Origin: an uncultured Pelagibacteraceae bacterium
Lineage (GTDB): Bacteria; Pseudomonadota; Alphaproteobacteria; Pelagibacterales; Pelagibacteraceae
Length of the DNA stretch: 57,033 bases
Assembly (NCBI GenBank): GCA_902635975.1
Contig: CACPQC010000002.1
Coordinates: 1-57,033 of the forward strand
Direction of reading: 5' to 3'
The notes below the pieces were generated by a model. It saw only the letters and a list, made by a program, of their open reading frames with translations. It was not told where the DNA came from and did not search any database. Every line of letters starts with the position of its first letter. Within the stretch, counting starts at the first letter, position 1. Shown here piece by piece: positions 38,581 through 47,686 of the stretch. The translations under genes were made by a program, and so were the position numbers.

Positions 38581-40977
38581 ATGGACTTTAAAAAAATTCA
38601 ACTCAATGGATTTAAATCATTTGCTGATAAAACGAATTTTACGATTGAGGATGGTTTAACTGGAATAGTCGGGCCAAACGGTTGTGGAAAATCTAATATT
38701 GTTGAGTCTCTAAGATGGGTTATGGGTGAAACTTCAGCAAAAAGTATGCGTGGCTCAGGAATGGAGGATGTTATATTTTCTGGTACCTCAAACAAACCCT
38801 CTAAAAATATTGCAGAGGTCTCGGTTACTGTCTCGAAACAAGTCAACGAAGGCTCTGTGCAATATAAAGATTTAGATGAAATAAATGTTCGAAGAAAAAT
38901 TGAAAAAGATAAAGGCTCAAAATTTTATATCAACGATAAAGAAGTAAGAGCAAGAGATGCGCAAATGTTTTTTGCTGACTTATCAACCGGAGCACATTCG
39001 CCTTCAATGATTAGCCAAGGCCGTATAGGTTCCCTGGTGACAGCAAAACCAACCGATAGAAGGGCAATTCTAGAGGAGGCGGCAGGAATATCTGGCTTAC
39101 ATGTTCGACGACATGAGGCTGAATTAAGATTAAATGCTGCAGAAAACAATCTAAAAAGAGCTGATGAATTAAGAAGACAACAGGAAAAACAACTTTTAAA
39201 TCTAAAAAAACAAGCTGAAGAGGCAACCAAATACAAAAGTATTACTAGTGAAATTAAAAAAATAGAAGCTGGGCTATATTACTTAAAATTAATAGAAATT
39301 GATAAAGAAATCCGTATCGAAAAAGAAATTAATTCAGAAGCTGAAAGTGAAGTAAGTGGCTTCAATGATAAAATTTTAAAAATTGAAAATATAATAAAGC
39401 TTGAAACGGATAAAGTAACCCCTTTAAGAGAAAAAAATATTGAGAGTTTATCTAGAATTCAAAGACTTAATCTTGAACTTCAAGGTTTAGATAAAGAGAA
39501 TACAAGAATTCAAGATGAAATAGAAAATATAAAAAAAACAATAAAGACATTAGACGATGACATTAGCAGAGAAAAAGGGATTATCATTGATGCAAACTCA
39601 AATGAAAAAAGATTAAAAGAAGAAAAAACTGATCTTATTGAGATTGACTCAAAATATTACGAAACTGAAAAAAAATCTAATAAAGATTTAAATAATACTA
39701 AAAACAACTTGTATCAAGAAATCGAAAATATAAAAAAATTAATAAACTCCAGTAACAAAGAAAAAGCAGTTAGTGTACTAGAAAATTCTAAATTATTAAT
39801 AGATGAATATGCGAACAGTTTCAGCATGAACCAAAACATCAAAAAGGACTCTATAAAAAGAAACGAAAGAATAAGTATTATTGAAAAAGAAATTGAAAGT
39901 TGGAAAAATCTTTTATCTAATTCTGAAAAAATGGTAAAAGAATTAACTGGAAGAAAAGATAAATTAAATAATCAACTAGATAATTTAGATAGTCAACCAA
40001 AACTACAGGCTGAAAAAAAAGGTCAAATCTCTGAAAATTTAAGAATTTCTGAAAATGAAAAAAATGAGAATGAAGCGATTATAAATAGTACTGATGAAAA
40101 AATTAAAACACTTAGAAAACAATTAGATGAAATACAAGAACAATCTATTCAGATTAGAGAACATAAAGCAAGTTCAAGCGCAACAATTGAAGGTTTAAAT
40201 AAAAGAAAAGATGATTTAATAGATAGAATAAACTCAGAGCTCAGTTTAACAGAGGAGAATATTTTAGAGAACTCTAATTTGTTTGGAGTAGAGGAATTAC
40301 CAGATGCTGTCATTCAGGAAGATTTGTTAGACAAAAAAAAGCAGGAGAGAGAGAAATTTGGTTCTGTTAATTTAAAAGCAGACGAAGAAACAAGTAAATA
40401 TGAGTCTGAAATTAAAAAGATGGAAGAGGATAGATCTGATTTGGTCACTGCAATTTCAAAATTAAAGGAAAGTATTCAAGAACTTAATCAAAAGGGAAGA
40501 GAGAGATTGTTAGAAGCTTTTGAAAAAGTTAATCGTAAATTTAATGACGTTTATACTAAGCTGTTTAATGGCGGTAATGCAAAACTAGAGCTTGTTGACT
40601 CCGATGATCCTCTTGAGGCTGGACTTGAGATGTTAGTTAGTCCACCTGGAAAAAGACTCCAATCGATTACCTTGTTGTCTGGTGGAGAGCAAGCTTTAAC
40701 TGCTTTGTCACTTATTTTTGCAGTTTTTTTGACAAACCCATCTCCAATCTGTGTGCTTGATGAGGTGGACGCACCCTTAGACGATGCAAATGTAACTAGA
40801 TTTTGTAACCTATTAGAGGAGTTGATAAATATCACCAATACAAAATTTATAATTGTAACTCATCATGCTTTAACAATGTCTAAAATGAATAGGCTTTATG
40901 GTGTTACTATGCCTGAAAAAGGTATAAGCCAATTAGTTGCTGTTGATTTACAAAAAGCAGAGAGTATGGTTGCTTAA
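38581..40977 (+). CDS. smc: Short SMC-type chromosome segregation ATPase, no recognisable hinge
   Basis: A 798-aa SMC protein; typical alphaproteobacterial SMC is about 1150 aa. The N-terminal head has GPNGCGKSNIVESLRWVMGE (Walker A 31-39) and the Q-loop region ISQGRIG. The C-terminal head has LLSGGEQ (698-704) and Walker B ICVLDEVDAPLDD (723-735), so the ATPase is complete. Between about 165 and 640 there is only coiled coil. Where the hinge should sit (about 375-430) is a short helical stretch with no aLGaaLgd or GG-rich hinge motif. The segment WKNLLSNSEKMVKELTGRKD resembles the coil that normally follows the hinge. A precise hinge deletion is the simplest reading. The frame is intact. Confidence 0.85.
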   Translation: MDFKKIQLNGFKSFADKTNFTIEDGLTGIVGPNGCGKSNIVESLRWVMGETSAKSMRGSGMEDVIFSGTSNKPSKNIAEVSVTVSKQVNEGSVQYKDLDEINVRRKIEKDKGSKFYINDKEVRARDAQMFFADLSTGAHSPSMISQGRIGSLVTAKPTDRRAILEEAAGISGLHVRRHEAELRLNAAENNLKRADELRRQQEKQLLNLKKQAEEATKYKSITSEIKKIEAGLYYLKLIEIDKEIRIEKEINSEAESEVSGFNDKILKIENIIKLETDKVTPLREKNIESLSRIQRLNLELQGLDKENTRIQDEIENIKKTIKTLDDDISREKGIIIDANSNEKRLKEEKTDLIEIDSKYYETEKKSNKDLNNTKNNLYQEIENIKKLINSSNKEKAVSVLENSKLLIDEYANSFSMNQNIKKDSIKRNERISIIEKEIESWKNLLSNSEKMVKELTGRKDKLNNQLDNLDSQPKLQAEKKGQISENLRISENEKNENEAIINSTDEKIKTLRKQLDEIQEQSIQIREHKASSSATIEGLNKRKDDLIDRINSELSLTEENILENSNLFGVEELPDAVIQEDLLDKKKQEREKFGSVNLKADEETSKYESEIKKMEEDRSDLVTAISKLKESIQELNQKGRERLLEAFEKVNRKFNDVYTKLFNGGNAKLELVDSDDPLEAGLEMLVSPPGKRLQSITLLSGGEQALTALSLIFAVFLTNPSPICVLDEVDAPLDDANVTRFCNLLEELINITNTKFIIVTHHALTMSKMNRLYGVTMPEKGISQLVAVDLQKAESMVA

Positions 40978-40990
40978 TAAAATTATCTAT

Positions 40991-41266
40991 ATGTCCCAGG
41001 ATCCTTTTAAAACTCGCTTAGAGATTGCAAAAAAGAAGGTTGATAAAAGAAATTTAAACAAGAAAAATCATAATCAGTCACCTATTGGTAATGCTTTTAA
41101 GCTAAGTACAGAACTGGTGTCTGCAGTAGCAGTAGGGACAATTATTGGGTTTATTTTAGACAAGACCTTTGGTACTAAACCATGGTTAATTTTAATATTT
41201 TTTTTTGTAGGGGTAATTGCTGGAATAGCTAATGTAATTAGGTCTGCAAAGAATATGCAAAAGTAG
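40991..41266 (+). CDS. atpI: AtpI/AtpZ-type F0F1-ATPase assembly protein
   Basis: A 91-aa protein from the ATG at 40991; an earlier in-frame start would overlap smc. It has a charged N-terminal half (DPFKTRLEIAKKKVDKRN) and two transmembrane helices (LVSAVAVGTIIGFILDKTFG and PWLILIFFFVGVIAGIANVI), with the GFILDKTFGTKPW turn typical of AtpI/AtpZ. It may help assemble the c-ring or carry Mg2+. First gene of the F0 operon. Confidence 0.9.
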   Translation: MSQDPFKTRLEIAKKKVDKRNLNKKNHNQSPIGNAFKLSTELVSAVAVGTIIGFILDKTFGTKPWLILIFFFVGVIAGIANVIRSAKNMQK

Positions 41267-41276
41267 AGATAAATTT

Positions 41277-42011
41277 ATGGCGGCAAATCCAATGAATCAA
41301 TTTGAGGTCTATAGAATTGGTCCTGAAATAAAAATAGGAACTTTTGATATTTCATTTACTAATGCAAGTTTATTCATGATTGTTAGTTCCTTTGCAATTC
41401 TTTTTATTTTTAATCTGGGTTCAAAAAAAAAATCCGTGATACCAAACAAAATTCAGCTCTTAGCTGAACTCAGTTACTCTTTTGTAGCTAAGATGATAAG
41501 CGATACTGCTGGATCTAAAGCTAGACCTTATTTTGCTTTTATATTTTCATTATTTATGTTTGTTCTTTTTTGTAATATGTTTGGAATGATCCCTTATACA
41601 TTTACAGTTACGAGCCACATTATCGTAACTTTTATGCTTGCTGCATTCATCTTTATAGGCGTAACAATTATCGGTTTTATAAAACATGGTTTTGGATACT
41701 TAAAGCTATTTGTACCAAGTGGAGTGCCTATTGTATTACTTCCATTAATAGTCGTTATTGAAATTATCTCTTATTTAAGCAGACCTATAAGTTTATCAGT
41801 TAGATTATTTGCCAATATGATGGCAGGTCACACTATGATGAAAGTTTTCGGAGGCTTTGTAGTAAGTCTCGGGATAGTCGGTGGATGGCTTCCACTGAGT
41901 TTTTCGGTTGCATTAACTGGCTTGGAGATCTTAGTTGCTTTTCTTCAAGCATATGTTTTTGCAATTTTAACATGCATTTATTTAAATGATGCATTAAATT
42001 TACACCATTAA
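41277..42011 (+). CDS. atpB: ATP synthase F0 subunit a
   Basis: A 244-aa polytopic subunit. The essential Arg of the proton half-channels is in ISLSVRLFANMMAGHTMMKV (about 165-184), and the last helix contains LQAYVFAILTCIYLNDAL. Together with the c-ring it forms the proton path. It follows atpI by 10 nt and precedes atpE. Length and motifs fit alphaproteobacterial AtpB. Confidence 0.97.
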   Translation: MAANPMNQFEVYRIGPEIKIGTFDISFTNASLFMIVSSFAILFIFNLGSKKKSVIPNKIQLLAELSYSFVAKMISDTAGSKARPYFAFIFSLFMFVLFCNMFGMIPYTFTVTSHIIVTFMLAAFIFIGVTIIGFIKHGFGYLKLFVPSGVPIVLLPLIVVIEIISYLSRPISLSVRLFANMMAGHTMMKVFGGFVVSLGIVGGWLPLSFSVALTGLEILVAFLQAYVFAILTCIYLNDALNLHH

Positions 42012-42018
42012 TTAACAT

Positions 42019-42024
42019 AGGAGG
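42019..42024 (+). promoter_or_regulatory. Strong Shine-Dalgarno AGGAGG before atpE
   Basis: A perfect AGGAGG at 42019-42024 sits 5 bases before the atpE ATG at 42030. Most genes in this window lack such a site. A strong ribosome-binding site for subunit c fits its 10-15-fold excess in F0 relative to a and b subunits. Confidence 0.85.
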
Positions 42025-42029
42025 ATATA

Positions 42030-42257
42030 ATGGAATTAGAAGCAGCAAAAATGATTGGAGCAGGTCTAGCGGCAATTGCATTAGCTGGAGCCGGAGTCGG
42101 TATTGGAATAATTTTTGGTAACTATTTATCAGGAGCAATGAGAAATCCGTCTGCTGCTCAAAAACAGTTTCCAAATTTGCTTTTAGGTTTTGCACTTGCA
42201 GAAGCTACAGGATTATTTGGATTGGTAGTTGCGTTAATCATTTTATTTGCATTTTAG
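42030..42257 (+). CDS. atpE: ATP synthase F0 subunit c
   Basis: A 75-aa proteolipid with two transmembrane hairpin helices. The first is the Gly/Ala-rich AGLAAIALAGAGVGIGIIFG, the polar loop is RNPSAAQKQFPN, and the second carries the proton-binding Glu58 in LLGFALAEATGLFG. The c-ring couples proton flow to rotation. It has by far the clearest Shine-Dalgarno in the operon. Confidence 0.98.
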   Translation: MELEAAKMIGAGLAAIALAGAGVGIGIIFGNYLSGAMRNPSAAQKQFPNLLLGFALAEATGLFGLVVALIILFAF

Positions 42258-42261
42258 ATTA

Positions 42262-42852
42262 ATGATTAAAAAAATATTTTTTCAGTCGATATTTTTTAAT
42301 TTCTTTTTTTTGAGGGAAGTTTTTGCAGCTGAAAGCGGAGGTATGCCTCAACTTAATCCTGAATTTTGGGTTTCACAAATATTTTGGCTTATAATTACTT
42401 TTGGTATTTTGTACATAGTTTTATCAAAATTTATTTTACCAAAAATAAGTTCAAATCTTGAGCTCAGAAAATCTCAAATACAAGAAAACATAGAAACTGC
42501 TGAAAAGCAAAGAGAAATTAGTGAGGTTAAGTTAAAAGAATACGATGAAATAATTTTAAAAAGTAAATCAGAGGCAAAAAATATTTTTAAAAACGCTAGG
42601 GAAAAAATAATTAAAGATATAAATTTAAAAAAAGAAACTTTAGATAAACAAATAGACGAAGAAATTAGTAATGCTGAAGAGGAAATAAAAACATTAAAAA
42701 AAGATGCTACAGATAAAATTAACAAAATTGCAATAGAAACATCTTCGGACCTTTTAAAAAAACTAATTGGAACAGAAATTAATAATAGCAGTATCTCAGC
42801 GATTGTTGATGATCTTTCTAAGAAGAATAAGGATAAATACTATGGCTCTTGA
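42262..42852 (+). CDS. ATP synthase F0 subunit b' (second b-type subunit)
   Basis: A 196-aa protein from the ATG at 42262; a TTG upstream inside atpE is the only alternative. A hydrophobic leader (IFFQSIFFNFFFLREVFA) precedes the transmembrane helix (FWVSQIFWLIITFGILYIVL) and a long charged coiled coil (about 85-170). Alphaproteobacteria and photosynthetic bacteria carry b and b' as a heterodimeric peripheral stalk, and this first copy is b'. It overlaps the b gene by 11 nt. Confidence 0.92.
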   Translation: MIKKIFFQSIFFNFFFLREVFAAESGGMPQLNPEFWVSQIFWLIITFGILYIVLSKFILPKISSNLELRKSQIQENIETAEKQREISEVKLKEYDEIILKSKSEAKNIFKNAREKIIKDINLKKETLDKQIDEEISNAEEEIKTLKKDATDKINKIAIETSSDLLKKLIGTEINNSSISAIVDDLSKKNKDKYYGS

Positions 42853-43339
42853 TGCAACATTTTGGGTAGCAGTTTCATTTATTATATTCTTTGGGGGTCT
42901 CGTTTATTTAAAAGTACCCCAAAAAATAAATGAAATGTTAAACAAGATAATTTTGGGTATTAAAAATGAGATAGATGAAAGTGAAAAATTAAGAACTGAG
43001 GCTAAAATATTGCTAGATAATGCTCAAAAAAAACTTAACACTGCACAGTCAGTAAGCAAAGAAATTTTAGACCAAGCCAAAAAAGATAGCGATAGATTAA
43101 TAATTGAATTAAATGATAAGTTTCATAAATCTTCAGAAATTAAAAAAAATTCTGCTCAAACAAAAATTACTCTAATGAAAGACTCAGCTCTAAAGGAAAT
43201 TAAGAATACATCTATAAAAATTGCCATGGATTCTGTAAAAAAAATACTTACTACCTCTGTAGATAAATCCAAATTAGATAACCTGTTTGAAAAAAATTTG
43301 AATGAAACTAAAGCAGAGTTAAAAAAGATTAATTTATAA
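42842..43339 (+). CDS. atpF: ATP synthase F0 subunit b
   Basis: A 165-aa subunit from the ATG at 42842, overlapping b' by 11 nt. It has one N-terminal transmembrane helix (TFWVAVSFIIFFGGLVYL), then coiled coil to the end. With b' it forms the stator linking F0 to F1. The F1 genes are not in this window, as expected for alphaproteobacteria. The next gene, crtI, starts 39 bp downstream on the same strand with no visible terminator. Confidence 0.94.
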   Translation: MALDATFWVAVSFIIFFGGLVYLKVPQKINEMLNKIILGIKNEIDESEKLRTEAKILLDNAQKKLNTAQSVSKEILDQAKKDSDRLIIELNDKFHKSSEIKKNSAQTKITLMKDSALKEIKNTSIKIAMDSVKKILTTSVDKSKLDNLFEKNLNETKAELKKINL

Positions 43340-43378
43340 TCTTCTTACATTTTTTGAAAAAAATTATAAATTATTGGA

Positions 43379-44839
43379 ATGAATTCTATTGTAATTGGTT
43401 CTGGATTTGGAGGAATAGCAGCCGCTCTTCGCATTAGAGCAAAAGGTAACAATGTAACTTTAATTGAAAAGCACCCTGATCTTGGAGGGAGAGCTCGAGT
43501 TTTTAAAAAAAATGGCTTCACATATGATGGTGGTCCAACAGTAATTACCGCACCGTATCTAATTAATGAGTTATTTGAATTATTTAAAAAAAATCCAAAA
43601 GATTACATAGAACTTGCTCCATTAAAGATTTGGTATCAATTTATCTTCGAGGATAAAACTAGGTTTAATTACTCTGGTGATGAAGAAGATATGAAAAAAC
43701 AAATTGAGAAGATCAATCCAGAGGACGTACTAGGTTATGAAAAATTAGTGAATTTCACAAAAAAAATATTTGATAAAGGTTTCATTGAACTTGCGGACAT
43801 TCCGTTTGATAGGCCATTTGTGATGATGCAACAATTGCCAGCTTTATTAAAATTAAAAAGTTACAAATCAGTTTACTCATTAGTTTCCTCTTATGTAAAA
43901 AATGAAAAATTAAGGAGAATGCTTAGTATGCATCCATTACTAGTTGGTGGTAACCCGTTTACAACTACATCAATTTATGGACTAATTTTATACTTAGAGA
44001 AAAAATGGGGAATCCATTACTCTATGGGAGGAACAGGAAATATCATTAAAGGTCTTGAGAAATTAATGAATGAAGTTGGAATTAAAGTAATAAAAGGACA
44101 TGAGGTTAAAAAAATTATTTCCAATAAAAAAAAAATTACTGGTGTTGAATTAGATAATCAAACAGTATTAAAATCCGACAATGTAATCTGTAATGCAGAC
44201 CCACCTGCAGTATATGAAAAAATGCTAAATGGAGATGCTAATAACTCATTTCTTTTTAAATGGAAAAAGAGACGAATGGAATACTCGATGGGATTATTTG
44301 TTTATTATTTTGGTACAAAAGAAAAATATGAAAATGTAGAACATCATACAATTAAATTTGGTAACAAATATGAAGAACATCTAAATGATATTTTTAATAA
44401 TAAAAAATTAAATGAAGATATCAGTTACTATCTTCATAGGCCATCTTCAACAGATAAGTCTATAGCGCCAGAGGGAAATGATTGTTTTTATGTTTTGGTT
44501 CCGGTACCAAATAATCAATCAAAAATTGATTGGTCTGTTGAGGGTGAAAAAATGAAAAATTTAGTAATAGATAAAATGGAAAAGGACTTGATGCCAAATC
44601 TTAGAAAAAATATTGTGGAAGACTTTTACTTGACACCAGATTACTTTGAGAGAGATTTAAATACTAAATATGGTTCAGGTTTCTCAATACAGCCAAAATT
44701 TTCTCAGTCAGCTTATTTTAGATTTCATAATAAATCCGAAATATACGATGGACTTTATTTTGTAGGAGCTGGCACTCATCCAGGCGCTGGTGTGCCGGGA
44801 GTGCTTTCATCTGCAAAAGTGTTAGATAGAATTTTATAA
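43379..44839 (+). CDS. crtI: Phytoene desaturase
   Basis: A 486-aa FAD-dependent CrtI. The FAD motif IVIGSGFGGIAAALRIRAKG with the following EKHPDLGGRARVF is at the N-terminus, then DGGPTVITAPYLINELF. The C-terminal signature LYFVGAGTHPGAGVPGVLSSAK is characteristic of bacterial phytoene desaturases. It makes lycopene from phytoene. First of four genes crtI-crtB-crtY-blh. Its stop overlaps the crtB ATG by one base (TAATG). Confidence 0.96.
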   Translation: MNSIVIGSGFGGIAAALRIRAKGNNVTLIEKHPDLGGRARVFKKNGFTYDGGPTVITAPYLINELFELFKKNPKDYIELAPLKIWYQFIFEDKTRFNYSGDEEDMKKQIEKINPEDVLGYEKLVNFTKKIFDKGFIELADIPFDRPFVMMQQLPALLKLKSYKSVYSLVSSYVKNEKLRRMLSMHPLLVGGNPFTTTSIYGLILYLEKKWGIHYSMGGTGNIIKGLEKLMNEVGIKVIKGHEVKKIISNKKKITGVELDNQTVLKSDNVICNADPPAVYEKMLNGDANNSFLFKWKKRRMEYSMGLFVYYFGTKEKYENVEHHTIKFGNKYEEHLNDIFNNKKLNEDISYYLHRPSSTDKSIAPEGNDCFYVLVPVPNNQSKIDWSVEGEKMKNLVIDKMEKDLMPNLRKNIVEDFYLTPDYFERDLNTKYGSGFSIQPKFSQSAYFRFHNKSEIYDGLYFVGAGTHPGAGVPGVLSSAKVLDRIL

Positions 44840-45690
44840 TGCTTAACAAAAGTTATTTATCTATTTATGCAAAATCATTCAGTTGGGCTGGTTTTTTTTT
44901 ACCGAAAAAGACACTAAAAAAATGCTCAACTTTATACGATTTTTGTAGAGTAGCAGATAATATCGCAGACGATCTTGAGGAATTAGTAAAGAAAGAAAAG
45001 AAATTCAATCAATTCGAGAATGATTTTAACAACAAAAAGCTTAATGATCCAGTCATCAAAAATATGTGGGGTCTAATGGAGGAGTTCAACATCTCTGTAA
45101 AAATTGTTCAGGATTTATTAATTGGAATTAAATCAGATATCAAAGTTAAAGTTAAATTAAATTCGAGAAAAGATTTGTTAATTTACTCATACAGAGTAGC
45201 TGGAACTGTTGGATTAATGATGGCAAAGATCTTAAAAGTCAATAAAAAAAGTTCACTTAGATCTGCTATTGATCTTGGGATTGCAATGCAACTTACAAAC
45301 ATATCAAGAGATGTAATTGAAGACTCAAAAAATAATCGTTTTTACATAGATAAAAATTTTGAAGAAATTTCATCAACTATCAATCTTGCTGATACTTTTT
45401 ACGAAAATTCGTTTTATTCGATTAAGGAAATACCGTTTAGTTTTCGTTTTTCAATTTTAGTTGCAAGAAGAATATACAGAAAAATCGGTTATAAAATATT
45501 AAATAAAAAAAACTTAGAAAACTATCAAAATGCTGGAAAAATATATGTTTCAAATTTAGAAAAAGGACTAGAAACCTTTCTAGCGATTTTGGATTTAATT
45601 AAACTATCATTGACATCCAAAAAAGATGATCAAATCAGACACGATCATATTTTGATTAATGAGGAAATTAATTTAAATGAGAGATTTTGA
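44839..45690 (+). CDS. crtB: Phytoene synthase
   Basis: A 283-aa trans-prenyl synthase. The first Asp-rich motif is in YDFCRVADNIADDLEEL (about 35-51), and the second is MQLTNISRDVIEDSKNNRFYI (about 152-172). It joins two geranylgeranyl diphosphates into phytoene. No crtE (GGPP synthase) is adjacent, so the precursor must come from elsewhere in the genome. It overlaps crtY by 14 nt. Confidence 0.95.
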   Translation: MLNKSYLSIYAKSFSWAGFFLPKKTLKKCSTLYDFCRVADNIADDLEELVKKEKKFNQFENDFNNKKLNDPVIKNMWGLMEEFNISVKIVQDLLIGIKSDIKVKVKLNSRKDLLIYSYRVAGTVGLMMAKILKVNKKSSLRSAIDLGIAMQLTNISRDVIEDSKNNRFYIDKNFEEISSTINLADTFYENSFYSIKEIPFSFRFSILVARRIYRKIGYKILNKKNLENYQNAGKIYVSNLEKGLETFLAILDLIKLSLTSKKDDQIRHDHILINEEINLNERF

Positions 45691-46744
45691 CTACATCATT
45701 ATTGGAGGCGGTTGTGCTGGTTTATCTCTTGCTTATGAGTTAGATGTACATGAGAAGTTAAGAGACAAAACCTTGGCAATTATTGAACCAAGAGCACAAT
45801 ATAAAAGAGACAAAACATGGTCTTTCTGGAAAGTAAATCCTCATAATTTTGATGATTGTGTTAAAAAAAGTTGGGAACATTTTACAATAAATATTCCTGG
45901 TAAAACAAATCATCTTCAATGTAGAGATTACCCTTATCAAAGCATAGATAGTGGTTTATTTTATGAAAAAATAAATAATAAATTAAAAGAAAATAATAAT
46001 ATTTCTTTCTTCAAAAATATAGATGAAGTAAATACTAAAAACTCATTCATTTTTAATAGTGTTCCAAACATTAAAAAAAAATATTTTAATCTTTGGCAAC
46101 ATTTTTGCGGCGTAGAAATTGAAACAAAAAAAAATTCTTTTGATGAGGAAATTTTTAATCTTATGGATTTTGACTGCGAACAAAGAGAAAGTGTACATTT
46201 TTTTTACACACTTCCTTACTCAAAAAATAAAGCTTTAGTTGAAACAACCTGGCTATCCAGAGTGAACGACAATTCTCAAAAAGATTATGATCAGCAAATT
46301 AAAGATTACATTGATAAGCATCTTAAAATAAAAGATTACAAAATTACCTATAAAGAAGAAGGTGCAATTCCTATGTTCTACCCTGTATACGAAAAAGAAA
46401 AAAATAAAATTAATATTGGAACGGCTGGTGGAATGACTAGACTAAGTACTGGTTATACTTTTTTAAACATTCAAGAGCACAGTAAATTTATAAGAGAAAA
46501 TATTGAAAATATTTCCAAATGTAAAAAATTTGAGATAAACAAAAAATATCAATTTTTAGATGATATATTTTTACGCGTTCTTAATAAACATCCTGAAAAA
46601 ATGGCAGATATATTCTTTAATATGTTTAAGGCGTCACCAAAGACTGTAATTAAATTTTTATCAAACAAAAGTAGTTTTTGGGAAGATTTTAATGTAATTC
46701 TTAAAATGCCAAAGTTTACATTTATAAAAGCCTTGTTTTACTAG
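45677..46744 (+). CDS. crtY: Lycopene beta-cyclase (CrtY type)
   Basis: A 355-aa flavoprotein. The N-terminal nucleotide motif is DYIIIGGGCAGLSLAYELD, followed by the CrtY marker RDKTWSFW. The later AIPMFYPVYEKE and IGTAGGMTRLSTGYTFLNIQ blocks are shared by bacterial CrtY. It makes beta-carotene, the substrate of the next enzyme. Start overlaps crtB by 14 nt; the next gene follows after 3 nt. Confidence 0.93.
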   Translation: MRDFDYIIIGGGCAGLSLAYELDVHEKLRDKTLAIIEPRAQYKRDKTWSFWKVNPHNFDDCVKKSWEHFTINIPGKTNHLQCRDYPYQSIDSGLFYEKINNKLKENNNISFFKNIDEVNTKNSFIFNSVPNIKKKYFNLWQHFCGVEIETKKNSFDEEIFNLMDFDCEQRESVHFFYTLPYSKNKALVETTWLSRVNDNSQKDYDQQIKDYIDKHLKIKDYKITYKEEGAIPMFYPVYEKEKNKINIGTAGGMTRLSTGYTFLNIQEHSKFIRENIENISKCKKFEINKKYQFLDDIFLRVLNKHPEKMADIFFNMFKASPKTVIKFLSNKSSFWEDFNVILKMPKFTFIKALFY

Positions 46745-46747
46745 TGA

Positions 46748-47686
46748 ATGATGAAGCTAAAAATTAAAAAAATTTGTTTTAATCATTCTTTTATATTTTT
46801 TTTATTTTGTAATATTTTTTCATTATTATTTTTGAAAATTGACAATTCAATTATATCACCACTAATTTGCTTATTACTAATTCTTGTAATTGGTGTATCT
46901 CATGGATCTTTAGATCATGTAAAAGGAAAGAAGCTTCTTAAAAGATTTAACATAAATAATATTTTAATTTTTTATTTTACCTATTTATTATTAGCAATCT
47001 CAATAGCTATATTGTGGATATTATTTCCAGCTACATCTTTAATAATATTTTTAATTGTTGCCTCTTATCATTTTGGAAAAGAAGACACTCAATTTCTATT
47101 AGATGAAAAGTCATTTGTTAATCAATTGCTATTATTCTTCAAAGGTGCCTTGATTGTTTTAGCCCCATTATTTTTTCATTTCGATGAAACAATATTGATT
47201 TTCAAGTTATTATTAATTCAAAATGAAAGTTTTTATTCAAGTATGACTTTCATCGAAAGCAACCGACTTTTAAGTATTGGAATTTTTATAAGTACTCTAT
47301 CAAGTATTTTTTTATTTCTTAAAAAGTTTGAATATAGAAATTTCACGATATTTTTAGATTTTTTTTCAATAATTATCATTAATTTCTATTTTTCACCTTT
47401 AATAGCATTTACAATTTATTTCTGTTTTCTGCACTCAATTCGACATAGTATTTTGTTAATGATTGAGCTTGATCATGAAAACATAAAAAATGGTCTTTTT
47501 ATTTTTATTAAAAAAGCTCTTCCTTTAACAATCCTCACTGCTATCTTTTTTTTAATTGGTATGTATTTTTTGAATAATAATTATAGTTTTGATAGTTCAA
47601 TTCTTAAATTAATATTTATAGGTTTGGCATCTCTAACCTTTCCGCATATATTGCTCGAATATTTAATAGAAAAAAATGAAAAATAA
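46748..47686 (+). CDS. blh: Beta-carotene 15,15'-dioxygenase (Blh/Brp family)
   Basis: A 312-aa integral membrane protein with about seven or more hydrophobic helices. The Fe ligand His positions of the family can be read as H52 (GVSHGSLDH), H108 (ASYHFGKED), and H229 with H233 (FLHSIRHS). The last pair has the same spacing of four as H188/H192 in the characterised marine Blh. FPHILLEY with H300 is a further conserved segment. It cleaves beta-carotene to two retinal molecules, strongly implying a rhodopsin in the genome. It overlaps ispH by 11 nt. Confidence 0.93.
   Translation: MMKLKIKKICFNHSFIFFLFCNIFSLLFLKIDNSIISPLICLLLILVIGVSHGSLDHVKGKKLLKRFNINNILIFYFTYLLLAISIAILWILFPATSLIIFLIVASYHFGKEDTQFLLDEKSFVNQLLLFFKGALIVLAPLFFHFDETILIFKLLLIQNESFYSSMTFIESNRLLSIGIFISTLSSIFLFLKKFEYRNFTIFLDFFSIIIINFYFSPLIAFTIYFCFLHSIRHSILLMIELDHENIKNGLFIFIKKALPLTILTAIFFLIGMYFLNNNYSFDSSILKLIFIGLASLTFPHILLEYLIEKNEK

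Noticed and set aside
38598..39236. Minus-strand open frames opposite smc (and similar long frames opposite carB and trxB)
   Set aside because: They are antisense shadows of well-supported genes, with no motif and no start context.
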